64,000 nt of DNA from the NCBI GenBank assembly GCA_902363625.1, contig CABJAS010000009.1, forward strand, positions 1-64,000, given 5' to 3'. A program made the translations under genes and the position numbers. Shown here piece by piece: positions 29,145 through 38,456 of the stretch. The first letter of the stretch is position 1. The number at the start of each line of letters is the position of its first letter. The stretch is from Clostridiaceae bacterium. Its GTDB lineage: Bacteria > Bacillota_I > Bacilli_A > Erysipelotrichales > Coprobacillaceae. Under the pieces are notes generated by a model, which was given only the letters and a program-made list of their open reading frames with translations, did not search any database and was not told the origin of the DNA.

Positions 29145-29792
29145 ATGAAAATTAGATATCATTTAATATTTAATGAAAGAACTTTACAACTATTATTACT
29201 TATTCCCATATTATTGTTTTTTGGGAAAGTTTTAATGCGTTTAGATGGGTATGGATATTATTCCATGATATATCTAAGATTTTTTTACAGTTTACTTTTA
29301 ATTCCAATTTTATACTTTCACCATCTAAATGAAGAAATCTATTCAAATACATTTGTCAGTTCTAGAGAGAATAATCGCTTAAAGCATTATATTCTTACTG
29401 ATCTAATAGTAGTTAGTTTTTATAGTATCTATGTTACCGCAATTGTATATATAATATCGATTTTCGGGTATCCATGGGAAAGTTGGAATCTCTTATATTT
29501 ATTTGCAATGAGCGTTGTCAGTGTATTCTTATATTTAGGTATTTACTATATATTTAGATGTTTTTTTAAACAAGAAGTATGCTTCACAATCATAATTGGT
29601 CTAGGAGGATTGTTGAGCTTTTTTCAAAACATTACAATGTTTATCCCTACACCAAATGCTTTATTCAATATCCAGTTTATTGATATTATTTGGTGTAGAA
29701 ACTGGTTATATATATTTTTAGCGTTATTATCAGTATGTATAATAGGAACCTTCATCATCTACAAAATGAAAGGAAAAGTCGTTTATGAATAA
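29145..29792 (+). CDS. ABC-2-like membrane permease B
   Basis: Membrane protein of 215 residues with about six hydrophobic helices (LLLLIPILLFFGKVLM near the N-terminus, LYIFLALLSVCIIGTFIIYKM at the C-terminus). It lies 2 bases after permease A and overlaps the ATPase start by 8 bases, so the three genes are translationally coupled. It is probably the second half of a heterodimeric ABC exporter. Confidence 0.62.
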   Translation: MKIRYHLIFNERTLQLLLLIPILLFFGKVLMRLDGYGYYSMIYLRFFYSLLLIPILYFHHLNEEIYSNTFVSSRENNRLKHYILTDLIVVSFYSIYVTAIVYIISIFGYPWESWNLLYLFAMSVVSVFLYLGIYYIFRCFFKQEVCFTIIIGLGGLLSFFQNITMFIPTPNALFNIQFIDIIWCRNWLYIFLALLSVCIIGTFIIYKMKGKVVYE

Positions 29793-30435
29793 ATTAGAAG
29801 CAAGAAATGTATGTAAACATTTCAAAAACAGAACTATCTTTGAAAATATTAATTTAGAATTTGAATCAGGTAAAATATATGGAATAGTTGGTCCAAACGG
29901 CTGTGGAAAATCAGTATTGTTTAAAATTTTATCCGGATTAATGCAACCTAACAGTGGTCAAATTCTTTATAATGAAAAAGAATTATATAAGGATATTCAT
30001 ATCTTACCATCTATTGGATTAGTTATTAATGATCCACAATTTTATAATTATCTATCTGGTTATGAAAATCTTTATATATTAGCTTCAATAAAAAATCTTA
30101 TCAGTGAACAAGATATAATAAATATATTAGAGAAGATAGGATTACAGAATGATAAAAGTAAAGTAAAAACTTATTCAACGGGGATGAAACAGCGTTTAGC
30201 TTTGGCGCAGGCTATAATGGAGAATCCTGATGTACTTATATTAGATGAGATTACTAATGGTATAGATAAGACTGGGTTAAATATGGTTTATGATTTATTA
30301 AAGCAAGAAAAAGAGAATGGAAAAATAATCATCATCACATCTCACAGAATTCAAGATATAAAAATCTTGTGTGATGAAGTGTATGAAATAGATAATTATG
30401 GGGTTAATCAAATTGAAAAAGACGATCTTGTTTAG
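29785..30435 (+). CDS. ABC transporter ATP-binding protein
   Basis: ATPase of 216 residues. Walker A GPNGCGKSVL (~36-45), a signature variant YSTGMKQRLALAQA in place of LSGGQ, and Walker B VLILDEITNG are present, followed by the H-loop His in ITSHR. The TGMKQR form is usual for ABC-2 exporters of the bacteriocin/lantibiotic immunity kind. It energises the two permeases encoded just upstream. Confidence 0.92.
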   Translation: MNKLEARNVCKHFKNRTIFENINLEFESGKIYGIVGPNGCGKSVLFKILSGLMQPNSGQILYNEKELYKDIHILPSIGLVINDPQFYNYLSGYENLYILASIKNLISEQDIINILEKIGLQNDKSKVKTYSTGMKQRLALAQAIMENPDVLILDEITNGIDKTGLNMVYDLLKQEKENGKIIIITSHRIQDIKILCDEVYEIDNYGVNQIEKDDLV

Positions 30436-31282
30436 AATAGGATTAATCTGTCTAGCCTTAGTTATTACTATTTCCGGTTCTCTTATTTTAAAAGTCAATC
30501 GAACGATTGAAACTGTTGATAGTATTTTAAATCAGGATTCTACAATTGTTGATTTTCAATTCTTTTACAGTGAAAGCATTACATCTGATGGGCTATTAAA
30601 CATTTATAACTTTAATGTTGGTTCTTTTGAAGAATTAGAAAAGGAAAGTGATTTGATTGTCGAGGTGAAGATGTCACATCATGCACAGCCTGATTCTGTA
30701 TTCATCAGTGAAGTACAAATAGAAAATATTTTTAAAGGAACTTGCAACGCTGAATCCTTATATGTATTTGAGCCCGTATCAATCAGAGATCCTCAGGGAA
30801 TTGGTTTCAACGATAAATATATAAATAAATATGCTGAAAGTCCTTTTTACCAACTTAAAATTCCCACCAGTTGGTACACTCCCATGAAGAAAGATGAGCA
30901 TTATATTCTATTTTTACGACAAGCCGAAGGTTATGAAGGGAAAAATATATACAATTATGTTACTCTACCCTATAGTAAGGTTCCTATTAAAGAAGAAATT
31001 AATCAATATGTCGTAGAGATAAATGATTTAATGTTAGTCATTCCCTATAGCATCTTCAAATCTGCTGACATTATTTTACCTAGAAACTGCATAAGAACCG
31101 AGGATTATTATAATCAAGATTTAGAGATTAATGAAACGCATATAAATGATTATACCTATGTAAAAGATACCTACTTAAAAATCATCGAAGAAACCTATCA
31201 AAAATATTTAGGAAGGGATGCAAAATATAATGAAACGATTATCAATGAACAACACAGCTTATATCAAGAGTTGTATAAATAG
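30398..31282 (+). CDS. Membrane-anchored extracellular protein of unknown function
   Basis: Protein of 294 residues with one N-terminal helix (LFRIGLICLALVITISGSLIL) and an outside domain. The segment SDLIVEVKM ... ISEVQIENIFKGTC ... DEHYILFLRQAEG resembles the beta-barrel pattern seen in many Firmicute surface proteins (a 'variable expression with induced KG' layout), but no named family is certain. The frame overlaps the ATPase end by 38 bases; a TTG at 30413 is an alternative start. It belongs to the ABC operon. Confidence 0.7.
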   Translation: MGLIKLKKTILFRIGLICLALVITISGSLILKVNRTIETVDSILNQDSTIVDFQFFYSESITSDGLLNIYNFNVGSFEELEKESDLIVEVKMSHHAQPDSVFISEVQIENIFKGTCNAESLYVFEPVSIRDPQGIGFNDKYINKYAESPFYQLKIPTSWYTPMKKDEHYILFLRQAEGYEGKNIYNYVTLPYSKVPIKEEINQYVVEINDLMLVIPYSIFKSADIILPRNCIRTEDYYNQDLEINETHINDYTYVKDTYLKIIEETYQKYLGRDAKYNETIINEQHSLYQELYK

Positions 31283-31910
31283 AATTGATATAGTATTTAT
31301 TATTATTAATCTAGGTATGGTTTTTCTTTATCCAAAGGCACTAATTCTTGTTAAAAACATTGAATTTATTCGAGGATTTTATAGTCTTGATAAGGCTAAT
31401 AATATGTTATATATATCTCTGTTTATATGGATCATGTATAATCTCATTCCAATATTTTATTTATCTTTTTCTTTCTGTAAACATTTTGAATCAAGTTGTT
31501 ATTTTTTTATACGTATAGAAAATAGAAGCAAATGGCTGTTAACCTATATTATAAAAGCATTATTTATTCTTGTCTTGTGTCAGTTATTAAAAACTCTATA
31601 TTTGACTTTTTATTTTAAACAACCAATAGCAATAGATCCATTGATTTTTATAAGAGATACATTATATTTACTCTCTTTGTTCTCTCTTTATTTAATCGGT
31701 TTTGTCTATATGAAAAGAAATCTATCTTTTGTTGTAGGCACAGTAGCTTATATCCTATTGTGTTTTATTGACTTAAATATGCATGAATGGTTCTTGCTTT
31801 CTAATTTTCATTTAATAGAATTGATTATCTACCCATTAATTATTATCACTTGTTTTTATCTTGTGGTTCACTGTCTAAATTATCGATTAGATAAAATTGA
31901 CTTAAGTTAA
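31218..31910 (+). CDS. Polytopic membrane protein of unknown function
   Basis: Protein of up to 230 residues with about six hydrophobic helices (IVFIIINLGMVFLYPKALIL; LYISLFIWIMYNLIPIFYLS; and four more). It overlaps the previous gene by 65 bases if the first ATG is used. ATG 31230 is an alternative since AGGAAGGG overlaps the first ATG region. No family is recognised. The operon position suggests an additional permease-like or immunity component of the cassette. Confidence 0.62.
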   Translation: MQNIMKRLSMNNTAYIKSCINRIDIVFIIINLGMVFLYPKALILVKNIEFIRGFYSLDKANNMLYISLFIWIMYNLIPIFYLSFSFCKHFESSCYFFIRIENRSKWLLTYIIKALFILVLCQLLKTLYLTFYFKQPIAIDPLIFIRDTLYLLSLFSLYLIGFVYMKRNLSFVVGTVAYILLCFIDLNMHEWFLLSNFHLIELIIYPLIIITCFYLVVHCLNYRLDKIDLS

Positions 31911-31936
31911 ATTCAGTTAGAAAAAGGAGAAAGATT

Positions 31937-32371
31937 ATGGCAAAGAAACTGATATTACTTTTTTTAGCACTATTTATTCTAGCAGGATGTAGCTCTCGGA
32001 CAGAAATTATTAGCAGCCCATTAAATACTACTGTTTCAGCAATAAACAACTCAGATGAGGCTTATGTTGAAATAGATAAAACAAAACAAAACATTAAGTT
32101 ACCATTAGAATTAGACATTTCTTTAGAAACCACAAATGATAAAATCAATATTAGTAATCCAAAAAGTGTTATTTATTCTACCCATAATGGAGGAGTATAT
32201 GTAATAGGTCTTTATGAAGAAAATAATAATAATTATTTAATTTCTTATGCCTATTCGTTATCTTCAACTCTAGACAAAGTAGTAATACCAAAAGATACAA
32301 CTAATGTGAGTATTTATAAAGCCAACGATGAAGTTGTAACCCAAATAGAGAATATTGGTCTTAAAAATTAA
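31937..32371 (+). CDS. Small lipoprotein of unknown function
   Basis: 144-residue protein with a lipoprotein signal (KKLILLFLALFILAGC, lipobox LAGC, Cys at ~18) and a soluble domain of mostly beta character. It has AAGGAGAAAG before the start. It is the last gene of the LytTR/secreted-protein/ABC cassette and is followed by a terminator. An outer-surface lipoprotein in such a cassette could be an immunity factor or receptor (inference). Confidence 0.75.
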   Translation: MAKKLILLFLALFILAGCSSRTEIISSPLNTTVSAINNSDEAYVEIDKTKQNIKLPLELDISLETTNDKINISNPKSVIYSTHNGGVYVIGLYEENNNNYLISYAYSLSSTLDKVVIPKDTTNVSIYKANDEVVTQIENIGLKN

Positions 32372-32406
32372 ATTCATCAAAAAAAGATAAATAATACTTA
32401 ATGATA

Positions 32407-32439
32407 GAAGAGTAGCTATACATCTATTCTTCTTTTTTT
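32407..32439 (+). terminator. Intrinsic terminator of the ABC/lipoprotein operon
   Basis: GAAGAGTAG-CTATACAT-CTATTCTTC (9 bp with one G-U) followed by TTTTTTT. Confidence 0.8.
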
Positions 32440-32482
32440 CATTGACAATTGTAATAAACTCTATACTCTCTAGGCTCATATA

Positions 32483-32520
32483 TAAAAAGCCAAAACAGGT
32501 GAATTCTCCTATTTTGACCT
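32483..32520 (-). terminator. Terminator of the leftward ABC-2 operon
   Basis: Minus-strand stem GTCAAAATAGG / CCTGTTTTGGC followed by TTTTTA, six bases after the permease stop. Confidence 0.65.
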
Positions 32521-32525
32521 TTATA

Positions 32526-33323
32526 TTATAATGGCAAATCTCTTTTCTTAAAGCAAGCTTGTGCAAAGATAATGGCTACTAAAGAAGCAGCAAACAGTAC
32601 CCCCATACCAATTATTGCAGACCGCTCAAATAACTGTAGTCCTTTGGCATCAAATAACGTTAATGGTGTCATATATTTTAAAAATTCCATTTTATCACTC
32701 ACCTGTGAAAGCATTTGAATAAGAATAGAAGCAATCCCGATTCCAGCGCCTATTCCAATTGAATACTTCGTTTCATTAAAGCAGCATGCACATAGATAGC
32801 AGATACAGGCAAAAAACAAATGAATACTAAACAGTCCGACATTTGTCATGAGAAACTTACCTATTTCTACACTCTCATTAAACAACATTGTACTACACCC
32901 AATAATTAACAGCACTGCATAAAGTATCAGCCCTATCAACCCACTTAATAAAACACCAAGCTGTGTCAGCATCACCTGTGTACGAGTATGAGGTGCTGCA
33001 AGCAAATAAGCCATAGATCCCTTATCAATATAGCGGCTCATTAAACGATGGCACATAATTACAATATAGATAAACGGTATAACGACAAAGATAAATCCAT
33101 AAAGATAATTCGTAAGAAAGTCCAGCAGTGTCAATCCCGGATCTGTCATCCCAAAAGCAGCAAAAATCTGTGGCATCGATTCCTTCATTGCATTTAAGCT
33201 TTCCCCTAATTTAGGATCAAACATCGCTACAATAACTGATGTATACAATGTCAAAACGGCAATAAATATTAGAAATATTTTATAATTTGTTCTCCACTCT
33301 TTTTTAAATAGAACCGTCAGCAT
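32526..33323 (-). CDS. ABC-2 type transporter permease
   Basis: Membrane protein of 265 residues with six helices and a large extracytoplasmic loop between the first two (residues ~35-75, DPKLGESLNAMKESMPQIF), typical for the ABC-2 permease family of drug or antimicrobial peptide exporters. Its start overlaps the ATPase stop (33323). The substrate is unknown; control by neighbouring TetR regulators suggests a detoxification role. Confidence 0.85.
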   Translation of the reverse strand: MLTVLFKKEWRTNYKIFLIFIAVLTLYTSVIVAMFDPKLGESLNAMKESMPQIFAAFGMTDPGLTLLDFLTNYLYGFIFVVIPFIYIVIMCHRLMSRYIDKGSMAYLLAAPHTRTQVMLTQLGVLLSGLIGLILYAVLLIIGCSTMLFNESVEIGKFLMTNVGLFSIHLFFACICYLCACCFNETKYSIGIGAGIGIASILIQMLSQVSDKMEFLKYMTPLTLFDAKGLQLFERSAIIGMGVLFAASLVAIIFAQACFKKRDLPL

Positions 33324-34204
33324 TATTGTTCACCTCCATAATAATGTAAAAACAATTCCTCCAAAGACTGAGGTCTGGCATTAAAATCCTGAATATCATA
33401 CTGACTTAAATCTTTCAATAATTCATTCGTATGTCCTTTTAATGTCAGAATGACTTGTTTTTGATCTCTTTGACATTGTTCATATTGTTCCGCAAACTTA
33501 ACTGCATCATTTTCTTTATTAAAGTGAATTTCATAATGCTTTTGTCTATTTCTTTTCAAGTTCTCCATTGTTTCGGCAGCCACAATGCTTCCTTCTTTAA
33601 TCATCACTACCCGATCACACGTATGTTCTACTTCCTCAAAAATATGTGAGGACATCAGAATTGTTTTCCCTTCTTTTTTGGAACGCTGAATCAATTCAAC
33701 AAACTTATTTTGCATCAATGGATCCAATCCGCTTGTTGGTTCATCCAGTATTAAAATTGGTGAATCCTGCATGAAAGCAATAACTAATCCGATTTTTTGC
33801 TTCATTCCTTTTGACATTCGCTTCATCTTTCCTTGAGCATCCAGTTCTAAAAAATTCATCAGCTCCTCGGCTTTACTCATATCTTTAATATTTTTCATCT
33901 GTGCTATAAATTTAATAAATTGAATTCCTGTCATTTCTTCCATAAAAGCGATCTCGCCAGGCAAATAACCTAATTCTTTTTGAACAAGATTCGCTTTTTC
34001 AAAACAATCTAAACCTAATATTTTCACTTCCCCATGATCCGGCTTTATAAATCCCATCAATTGTCGAATCGTTGTGGTCTTCCCACTTCCATTAGGTCCT
34101 AAAAAGCCAAGAACCTCGCCTTTTTTAACAGTGAAGCTTACATCAAAAATACCACGTTTATTCCCATAATCCTTCGTAATATGATTTATTTCAATAACAT
34201 TCAT
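33323..34204 (-). CDS. ABC transporter ATP-binding protein
   Basis: ATPase of 293 residues with Walker A GPNGSGKTTT, signature MSKGMKQKIGLVIAF, Walker B ILILDEPTSGLD and switch His in SSHIFEE. The ~80-residue C-terminal extension after the ATPase core is common in the ABC-2 drug exporter group (DrrA-like). It pairs with the permease gene. It overlaps the upstream tetR by 14 bases, so regulator and transporter are co-transcribed. Confidence 0.93.
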   Translation of the reverse strand: MNVIEINHITKDYGNKRGIFDVSFTVKKGEVLGFLGPNGSGKTTTIRQLMGFIKPDHGEVKILGLDCFEKANLVQKELGYLPGEIAFMEEMTGIQFIKFIAQMKNIKDMSKAEELMNFLELDAQGKMKRMSKGMKQKIGLVIAFMQDSPILILDEPTSGLDPLMQNKFVELIQRSKKEGKTILMSSHIFEEVEHTCDRVVMIKEGSIVAAETMENLKRNRQKHYEIHFNKENDAVKFAEQYEQCQRDQKQVILTLKGHTNELLKDLSQYDIQDFNARPQSLEELFLHYYGGEQ

Positions 34205-34823
34205 CCTGATACTCCTCCTTATAAGCTAGTTTTTTCATCAACACAAGCCATTCATTAAATGCTTTTTCCATCACTTCTAGGTTAAGTGTTTTGCCAGATA
34301 TTCGCATATCATGAACAAAGCCATCTGCCATCCATCGTATCATTTTATAAACCCGATATGGATCGACCCCTGCTTTGAACTTATACTCATCAATTTGGCC
34401 AAAATAAACATTATATAATTGATTTTCTTGCTCGTTATTAAATGCATTCACCTGTTTGGCAACACTTTCTTTTTCCAAATAAAAGGCTCGCATCGCAAAG
34501 TCTAAGATAAACGGATTCTTTTGCAAAGCCTTCACTTTATTACGCGCTGCATACCTCAATACCTCAAAGAAATCGGTTAACTCTTTCAATTGAATATCTA
34601 CTATTTGATCTATCATTATCTCCGCCAAATAGTGATAGATATATAAATATAGCTCCTTTTTATTTTGAAAGTAATAAAATAGCAAACCTTTTGAAATCCC
34701 TGCTTTACTGGCAATCAGATCAGCAGAGGCATTTTTATAATCGTTTTCAGCAAATACTTGCATACCCGCATTTATGATACTTTGCTGCATATCTAAAGAA
34801 AGTGAATAGAATTTTTCATTCAT
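34191..34823 (-). CDS. TetR-family regulator, copy 1
   Basis: Repressor of 210 residues. The TetR N-terminal helix-turn-helix is at ~10-55 (AGMQVFAENDYKNASADLIASKAGISKGLLFYYFQNKKELY), the C-terminal helical ligand domain follows. It is clearly paralogous to the next gene (about half the residues shared, same length), which points to tandem duplication. Being co-transcribed with the ABC exporter suggests autoregulated, ligand-induced control of that exporter. Confidence 0.9.
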   Translation of the reverse strand: MNEKFYSLSLDMQQSIINAGMQVFAENDYKNASADLIASKAGISKGLLFYYFQNKKELYLYIYHYLAEIMIDQIVDIQLKELTDFFEVLRYAARNKVKALQKNPFILDFAMRAFYLEKESVAKQVNAFNNEQENQLYNVYFGQIDEYKFKAGVDPYRVYKMIRWMADGFVHDMRISGKTLNLEVMEKAFNEWLVLMKKLAYKEEYQDECY

Positions 34824-34911
34824 TTATCGTTTTCCTTTCATGATTTTAACAAACCAGCTTTTCGCCCTTTTCTTTTACAACACTATTTCGTTATTTATAC
34901 ATGTCTTATTA

Positions 34912-35553
34912 CTATGTAGATTCTGTCTGTTCAACTTGATATTCTTTTTTATACACCAGATATCTCATCATATCCATCCAACTATTAAATTCTTCCAGCA
35001 TGGCATCAATATTAAATGTTTTTCCAGACATTTGTATATCATGGATATAGCCATCTCCCATCCATCTTAACATTTTATAGATCTTAAATGGTTCAATGCC
35101 TGATTGAAACTTATCTGTATTAATATTACTAAAATACATTTGGTAAAGAACTTCTTCTTGAGCTGTATTCATAATTTTTAATGCGTCTGATACTGCTTCC
35201 TGTTCAGAATAAAAAGCTCTCATTGCAAAGTCCATAATATATGGATTTTTTTCCAACATCTTTACTTTTCCAACTCCTGCATATTTTAATAATTCAAAGA
35301 AATCTGTAATTTCCAAAAAATGAGTGTCTGCAACCTTTTCTTTCATGATTTCCATCAAATAATTATAAACATAGAGATATAGTTCTTTTTTATTATGGAA
35401 ATAGTAGAATAAAAGTCCTTTTGATATCCCTGCTTTAACTGCTATCAGATCAGTTGAAGCTTTTTTATATTCATTTTTCCCGAATACTTCCATTGCTGCA
35501 TTAACAATTTTTAACTGTTTTTCTTCTGAAAGTGTATAGAATTTATCATTCAT
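34912..35553 (-). CDS. TetR-family regulator, copy 2
   Basis: Repressor of 213 residues with the same HTH (AAMEVFGKNEYKKASTDLIA, ISKGLLFYYFHNKKELYLY) and ligand domain (ILDFAMRAFY/IMDFAMRAFY motif shared with copy 1). It is the first gene of the leftward tetR-tetR-ABC operon. An inverted repeat 51 bases upstream (35604-35622) is a candidate operator. The two copies may form hetero-oligomers or have split ligand specificity. Confidence 0.9.
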   Translation of the reverse strand: MNDKFYTLSEEKQLKIVNAAMEVFGKNEYKKASTDLIAVKAGISKGLLFYYFHNKKELYLYVYNYLMEIMKEKVADTHFLEITDFFELLKYAGVGKVKMLEKNPYIMDFAMRAFYSEQEAVSDALKIMNTAQEEVLYQMYFSNINTDKFQSGIEPFKIYKMLRWMGDGYIHDIQMSGKTFNIDAMLEEFNSWMDMMRYLVYKKEYQVEQTEST

Positions 35554-35603
35554 CTGACCCCGTTCCTTTCATTATTTATACAACCCATACTTTATTCAAA
35601 GAA

Positions 35604-35622
35604 ATTGACTTTATCGGTCAAT
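35604..35622. promoter_or_regulatory. Candidate TetR operator
   Basis: Dyad ATTGAC-TTTATCG-GTCAAT upstream of tetR copy 2. On the minus strand it contains TTGACC, a possible -35 element, so a bound repressor would block transcription. A second ATTGAC half-site occurs at about 35643. Confidence 0.45.
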
Positions 35623-35994
35623 CCTTATTTTAAGGATACCGTATTGACTATTTTTTACAACCCCCTACAGTTACATTTATCAGCTTTTTTTCTTATAGCT
35701 AAAAAACAGCAAAGAAACACATCAGTAGATATTATAGCTTTTATTGATTTTATTTATTAAGTGTTTGGAAGGCTTTTATCATATAATTTATTACACATTT
35801 AGAGTGACTGTAACTCCTATTCTTAAGTTTTATATTTAAGCAATTAATGGAGAGATCGTTTTACATAGTATACTCTATTTTCTTTTTCTCTCTTATTATC
35901 ATATGTTGATGTAATGACGTATTTTATTTTTAAATTTGTATTTTAATAGTAGATTAATTTTGTGTTTAAGCAGTAATTTTTAATTTTCTTATGA

Positions 35995-36022
35995 TAAAAA
36001 AGGATTGGCTTTCACCAATCCT
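35995..36022 (-). terminator. Intrinsic terminator of collagen-like gene 1
   Basis: Minus-strand AAGGATTGG-TGAAA-CCAATCCTT followed by TTTT. Confidence 0.85.
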
Positions 36023-36046
36023 TGAAATAGATGCTTATATCTTTTA

Positions 36047-37849
36047 TTAAGCTGCAGTTTCATCAATTCTTTTTACTGAAAGTGTAACAGAAACACCAGT
36101 ACCCAGTGTAAGCGTTAATGCTAGTAATGCAGATACCGCTATAGTTAAGACATCTCCTGCAGTCAATGTTGCTAAAACACTGCCTGAATAAATGGATTCA
36201 ATACCAATTGCTAGAAGATGCACTTCCTGTGTACTTGGAATAGCTGTACCATTTCTCAGCACAGCAAGAGTTACAGCTGCACCTAATGAAGCGGACGCAT
36301 TAAACATATAGTTAATTTCATAGACACCACTTTGTTGGATAGTCAAATTGTTGGTACCTAAAGCTACATTGCTGGTAGGCATTGTGCTTGGTAGTGGCAG
36401 TGTAGTAGAACCACCAACAACTAAGCTCAATGTTTGAGGTGTACTGTTATATTTTCCACCATAAGCAGGCAATCCTCCGCCACCACCAGCTGGTCCCTGA
36501 GGTCCTGTATCCCCTCTTGGAATTGTAAAATTCAACTCAATGCCATCTGGCAGCTGTACGGTTGTAACTTCGGCATTTGTTCCTGGTTCGCTAGTGAAAG
36601 TTGGTCCAACGGTTACAATCGGAGTTGCACCTGTCGGTCCAGTTGCACCATCTTCTCCCGTGGCTCCTGTTGCTCCGGTTGGTCCTGTTGCTCCATCTGC
36701 ACCGGTGTTTCCTGTAGCACCTGTTGCTCCTGTTGCTCCTGTTGCCCCAGTTAGCCCAGTATTACCTGTTGCACCTGTTGGTCCCACTAATCCATCTGCA
36801 CCGGTATTTCCTGTTGCTCCGGTTGGTCCTGTTGCACCGTCTGCACCGGTATTTCCTGTAGCACCTGTTGGCCCAGTTGCTCCTGCTGCCCCGGTTGGTC
36901 CAGTATTACCTGTAACACCAGTTGGTCCTACTAATCCATCTGCCCCAGTATTTCCTGTAGCTCCTGTTGGTCCTGTTGCACCATCTGCACCTGTGTTTCC
37001 TGTAGCGCCTGTTGGTCCAGTTACACCTGTTGCTCCATTTGCTCCTGTATTCCCAGTTACTCCTGTTGGACCGGTAGCCCCTTGTAAGCCAGTTGCACCT
37101 GTTGCTCCGGTTGGTCCGGTTGCACCAGTAGCACCTGTCACACCATTTATTCCCGGTAATCCAGTAGCTCCCGTAGCTCCTGTATTTCCCTGCGGCCCGG
37201 TTGGTCCCGTTACTCCTGTTGGTCCAGTAGGTCCGGTTGGTCCTGTAATTCCGTTTGCTCCAGTCGCTCCAGTCGCTCCGGTTGGTCCGGTGATCCCGTT
37301 CGCTCCAGTAGGTCCAGTTGCTCCTATTGGTCCAGTATTTCCTGTAGCTCCATTAGCCCCAGTCGCACCTATAGGTCCAGTTGGTCCAGTTGCTCCGGTT
37401 GGCCCTGTTGTACCATTAATTCCAGGCAACCCAGTTGGTCCAGTTGCCCCGGTCGCACCGGTATTCCCTTGAAGTCCAATTGATCCGGTTGGCCCTGTTA
37501 CTCCTGTCGCCCCAGTTGGTCCTGTAGCTCCGGTTGGTCCGGTTACCCCGGTATTTCCTGGAAATCCAATAGGTCCTGTTGGTCCGGTTGCTCCGGTTGG
37601 TCCTGGAAATCCAATAGGTCCTTGCGGTCCGGTTGGTCCTGTCGCCCCTGTATTACCAGGATATCCCATTGAACCCGTTGGTCCAGTTGGCCCCTGAGGA
37701 CCAATACTTCCAGGATATCCTCTTGGTCCAGTTGGTCCCGTAGGCCCTGTAGGCCCAGTCGCTCCAGTTGGGCAATTTACAACAACGGGAGGACAACAAC
37801 GACATCCGGGACAGTTCATATTTCCATTAAACATATTTCCATTGATCAT
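36047..37849 (-). CDS. Collagen-like repeat surface/exosporium protein 1 (BclA-like)
   Basis: 600-residue protein. A Cys-rich head ([20 protein letters not shown], ~10-30) is followed by ~400 residues of Gly-X-Y triplets, mostly GPTGATG, GPTGPTG and GNTGADG, then a 40-residue spacer ([15 protein letters not shown]) and a ~140-residue C-terminal domain of beta type ([30 protein letters not shown]). It is like the trimeric BclA glycoproteins of spore exosporia. ATG 37849 is used because GAGGTGA precedes it; the GTG at 37858 lies inside that site. A SigK-like box is upstream. Confidence 0.9.
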   Translation of the reverse strand: MINGNMFNGNMNCPGCRCCPPVVVNCPTGATGPTGPTGPTGPRGYPGSIGPQGPTGPTGSMGYPGNTGATGPTGPQGPIGFPGPTGATGPTGPIGFPGNTGVTGPTGATGPTGATGVTGPTGSIGLQGNTGATGATGPTGLPGINGTTGPTGATGPTGPIGATGANGATGNTGPIGATGPTGANGITGPTGATGATGANGITGPTGPTGPTGVTGPTGPQGNTGATGATGLPGINGVTGATGATGPTGATGATGLQGATGPTGVTGNTGANGATGVTGPTGATGNTGADGATGPTGATGNTGADGLVGPTGVTGNTGPTGAAGATGPTGATGNTGADGATGPTGATGNTGADGLVGPTGATGNTGLTGATGATGATGATGNTGADGATGPTGATGATGEDGATGPTGATPIVTVGPTFTSEPGTNAEVTTVQLPDGIELNFTIPRGDTGPQGPAGGGGGLPAYGGKYNSTPQTLSLVVGGSTTLPLPSTMPTSNVALGTNNLTIQQSGVYEINYMFNASASLGAAVTLAVLRNGTAIPSTQEVHLLAIGIESIYSGSVLATLTAGDVLTIAVSALLALTLTLGTGVSVTLSVKRIDETAA

Positions 37850-37877
37850 ATATATCACCTCTCTTCCTTATCTAATT

Positions 37878-37904
37878 TAATATATGTATTGATTCACAAT
37901 ACGT
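37878..37904 (-). promoter_or_regulatory. SigK-like promoter of collagen-like gene 1
   Basis: Minus-strand CATATATTA (37878-37886) fits the SigK -10 consensus CATANNNTA. An AC dinucleotide at 37903-37904 sits 16 bases upstream, as SigK requires. The same CATATATTA occurs at the same distance before collagen-like gene 2. Confidence 0.55.
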
Positions 37905-38419
37905 CTGTGGAGATTACCCTATTAGAGGATAATTAGTTAAAAATCGTTTTATAAACTGAGAATTCGTAAGGATTTTTAGAATTCAATAGCTTGGACGATT
38001 CTAATAATATATCTTATAAGGAAAGCGAAAAAATCCTTAAAAATCGTACATATGAGTAAATTCAGATTATATAAATTGAAACACTTTAACAATATATAGG
38101 AATATTAGCTTTATCATTTAAACTTATATACTTTGCTTAGGATTTTCATGGTCATCTATTGAATTTATAAAATGCAGTATATATAGCGTAGCTTTATCTT
38201 CTAAATAATATCTTGTTTTATTGATTACTAGCTTGCTTCTATGGAGAAATCCTATCATTATTTATTAGTACGCTCTAAGACAATCCATAATAAATAGAAA
38301 GAAAAATTAAATGGATAAAGACTTTAAACGATATTTATAGAATGTGTTTAATAAACTCACTTCTTGAACTTTTAAATAAAACTATAAGTAAATTCTAAAT
38401 TATTAAAAAAGTATTATAT

Positions 38420-38448
38420 AAAAAAACATTGGGAAATTTCCCAATGTT
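38420..38448 (-). terminator. Intrinsic terminator of collagen-like gene 2
   Basis: Minus-strand AACATTGGGAAATTTCCCAATGTT followed by TTTTTTATA. Confidence 0.88.
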
Positions 38449-38456
38449 AAAACTTT

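Larger units (their letters stand above)
35554..36046. other. Intergenic region between tetR and the collagen-like gene
   Basis: About 490 bases without a supported gene. It holds a probable TetR operator (35604-35622), AT-rich promoter-like sequence, and the terminator of the collagen-like gene at its right end. Confidence 0.5.
37850..38456. other. Intergenic region between collagen-like genes 1 and 2
   Basis: About 600 AT-rich bases. They contain the promoter region of collagen-like gene 1 (next to 37850) and the terminator of gene 2 (38420-38448). Nothing else is recognisable on either strand. Confidence 0.5.

Noticed and set aside
36540..37472. Long + strand ORF rich in Pro-Val-Ala across the collagen-like gene
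   Set aside because: It is the antisense of Gly-Pro-Thr triplets. Codon repetition keeps the opposite frame open. There is no ribosome site and the protein is only a repeat shadow.
36600..37750. Regular short repeats that look CRISPR-like
   Set aside because: The period is 9 bases and multiples, in frame with Gly-X-Y codons, with no unique spacers. These are collagen-like codons.
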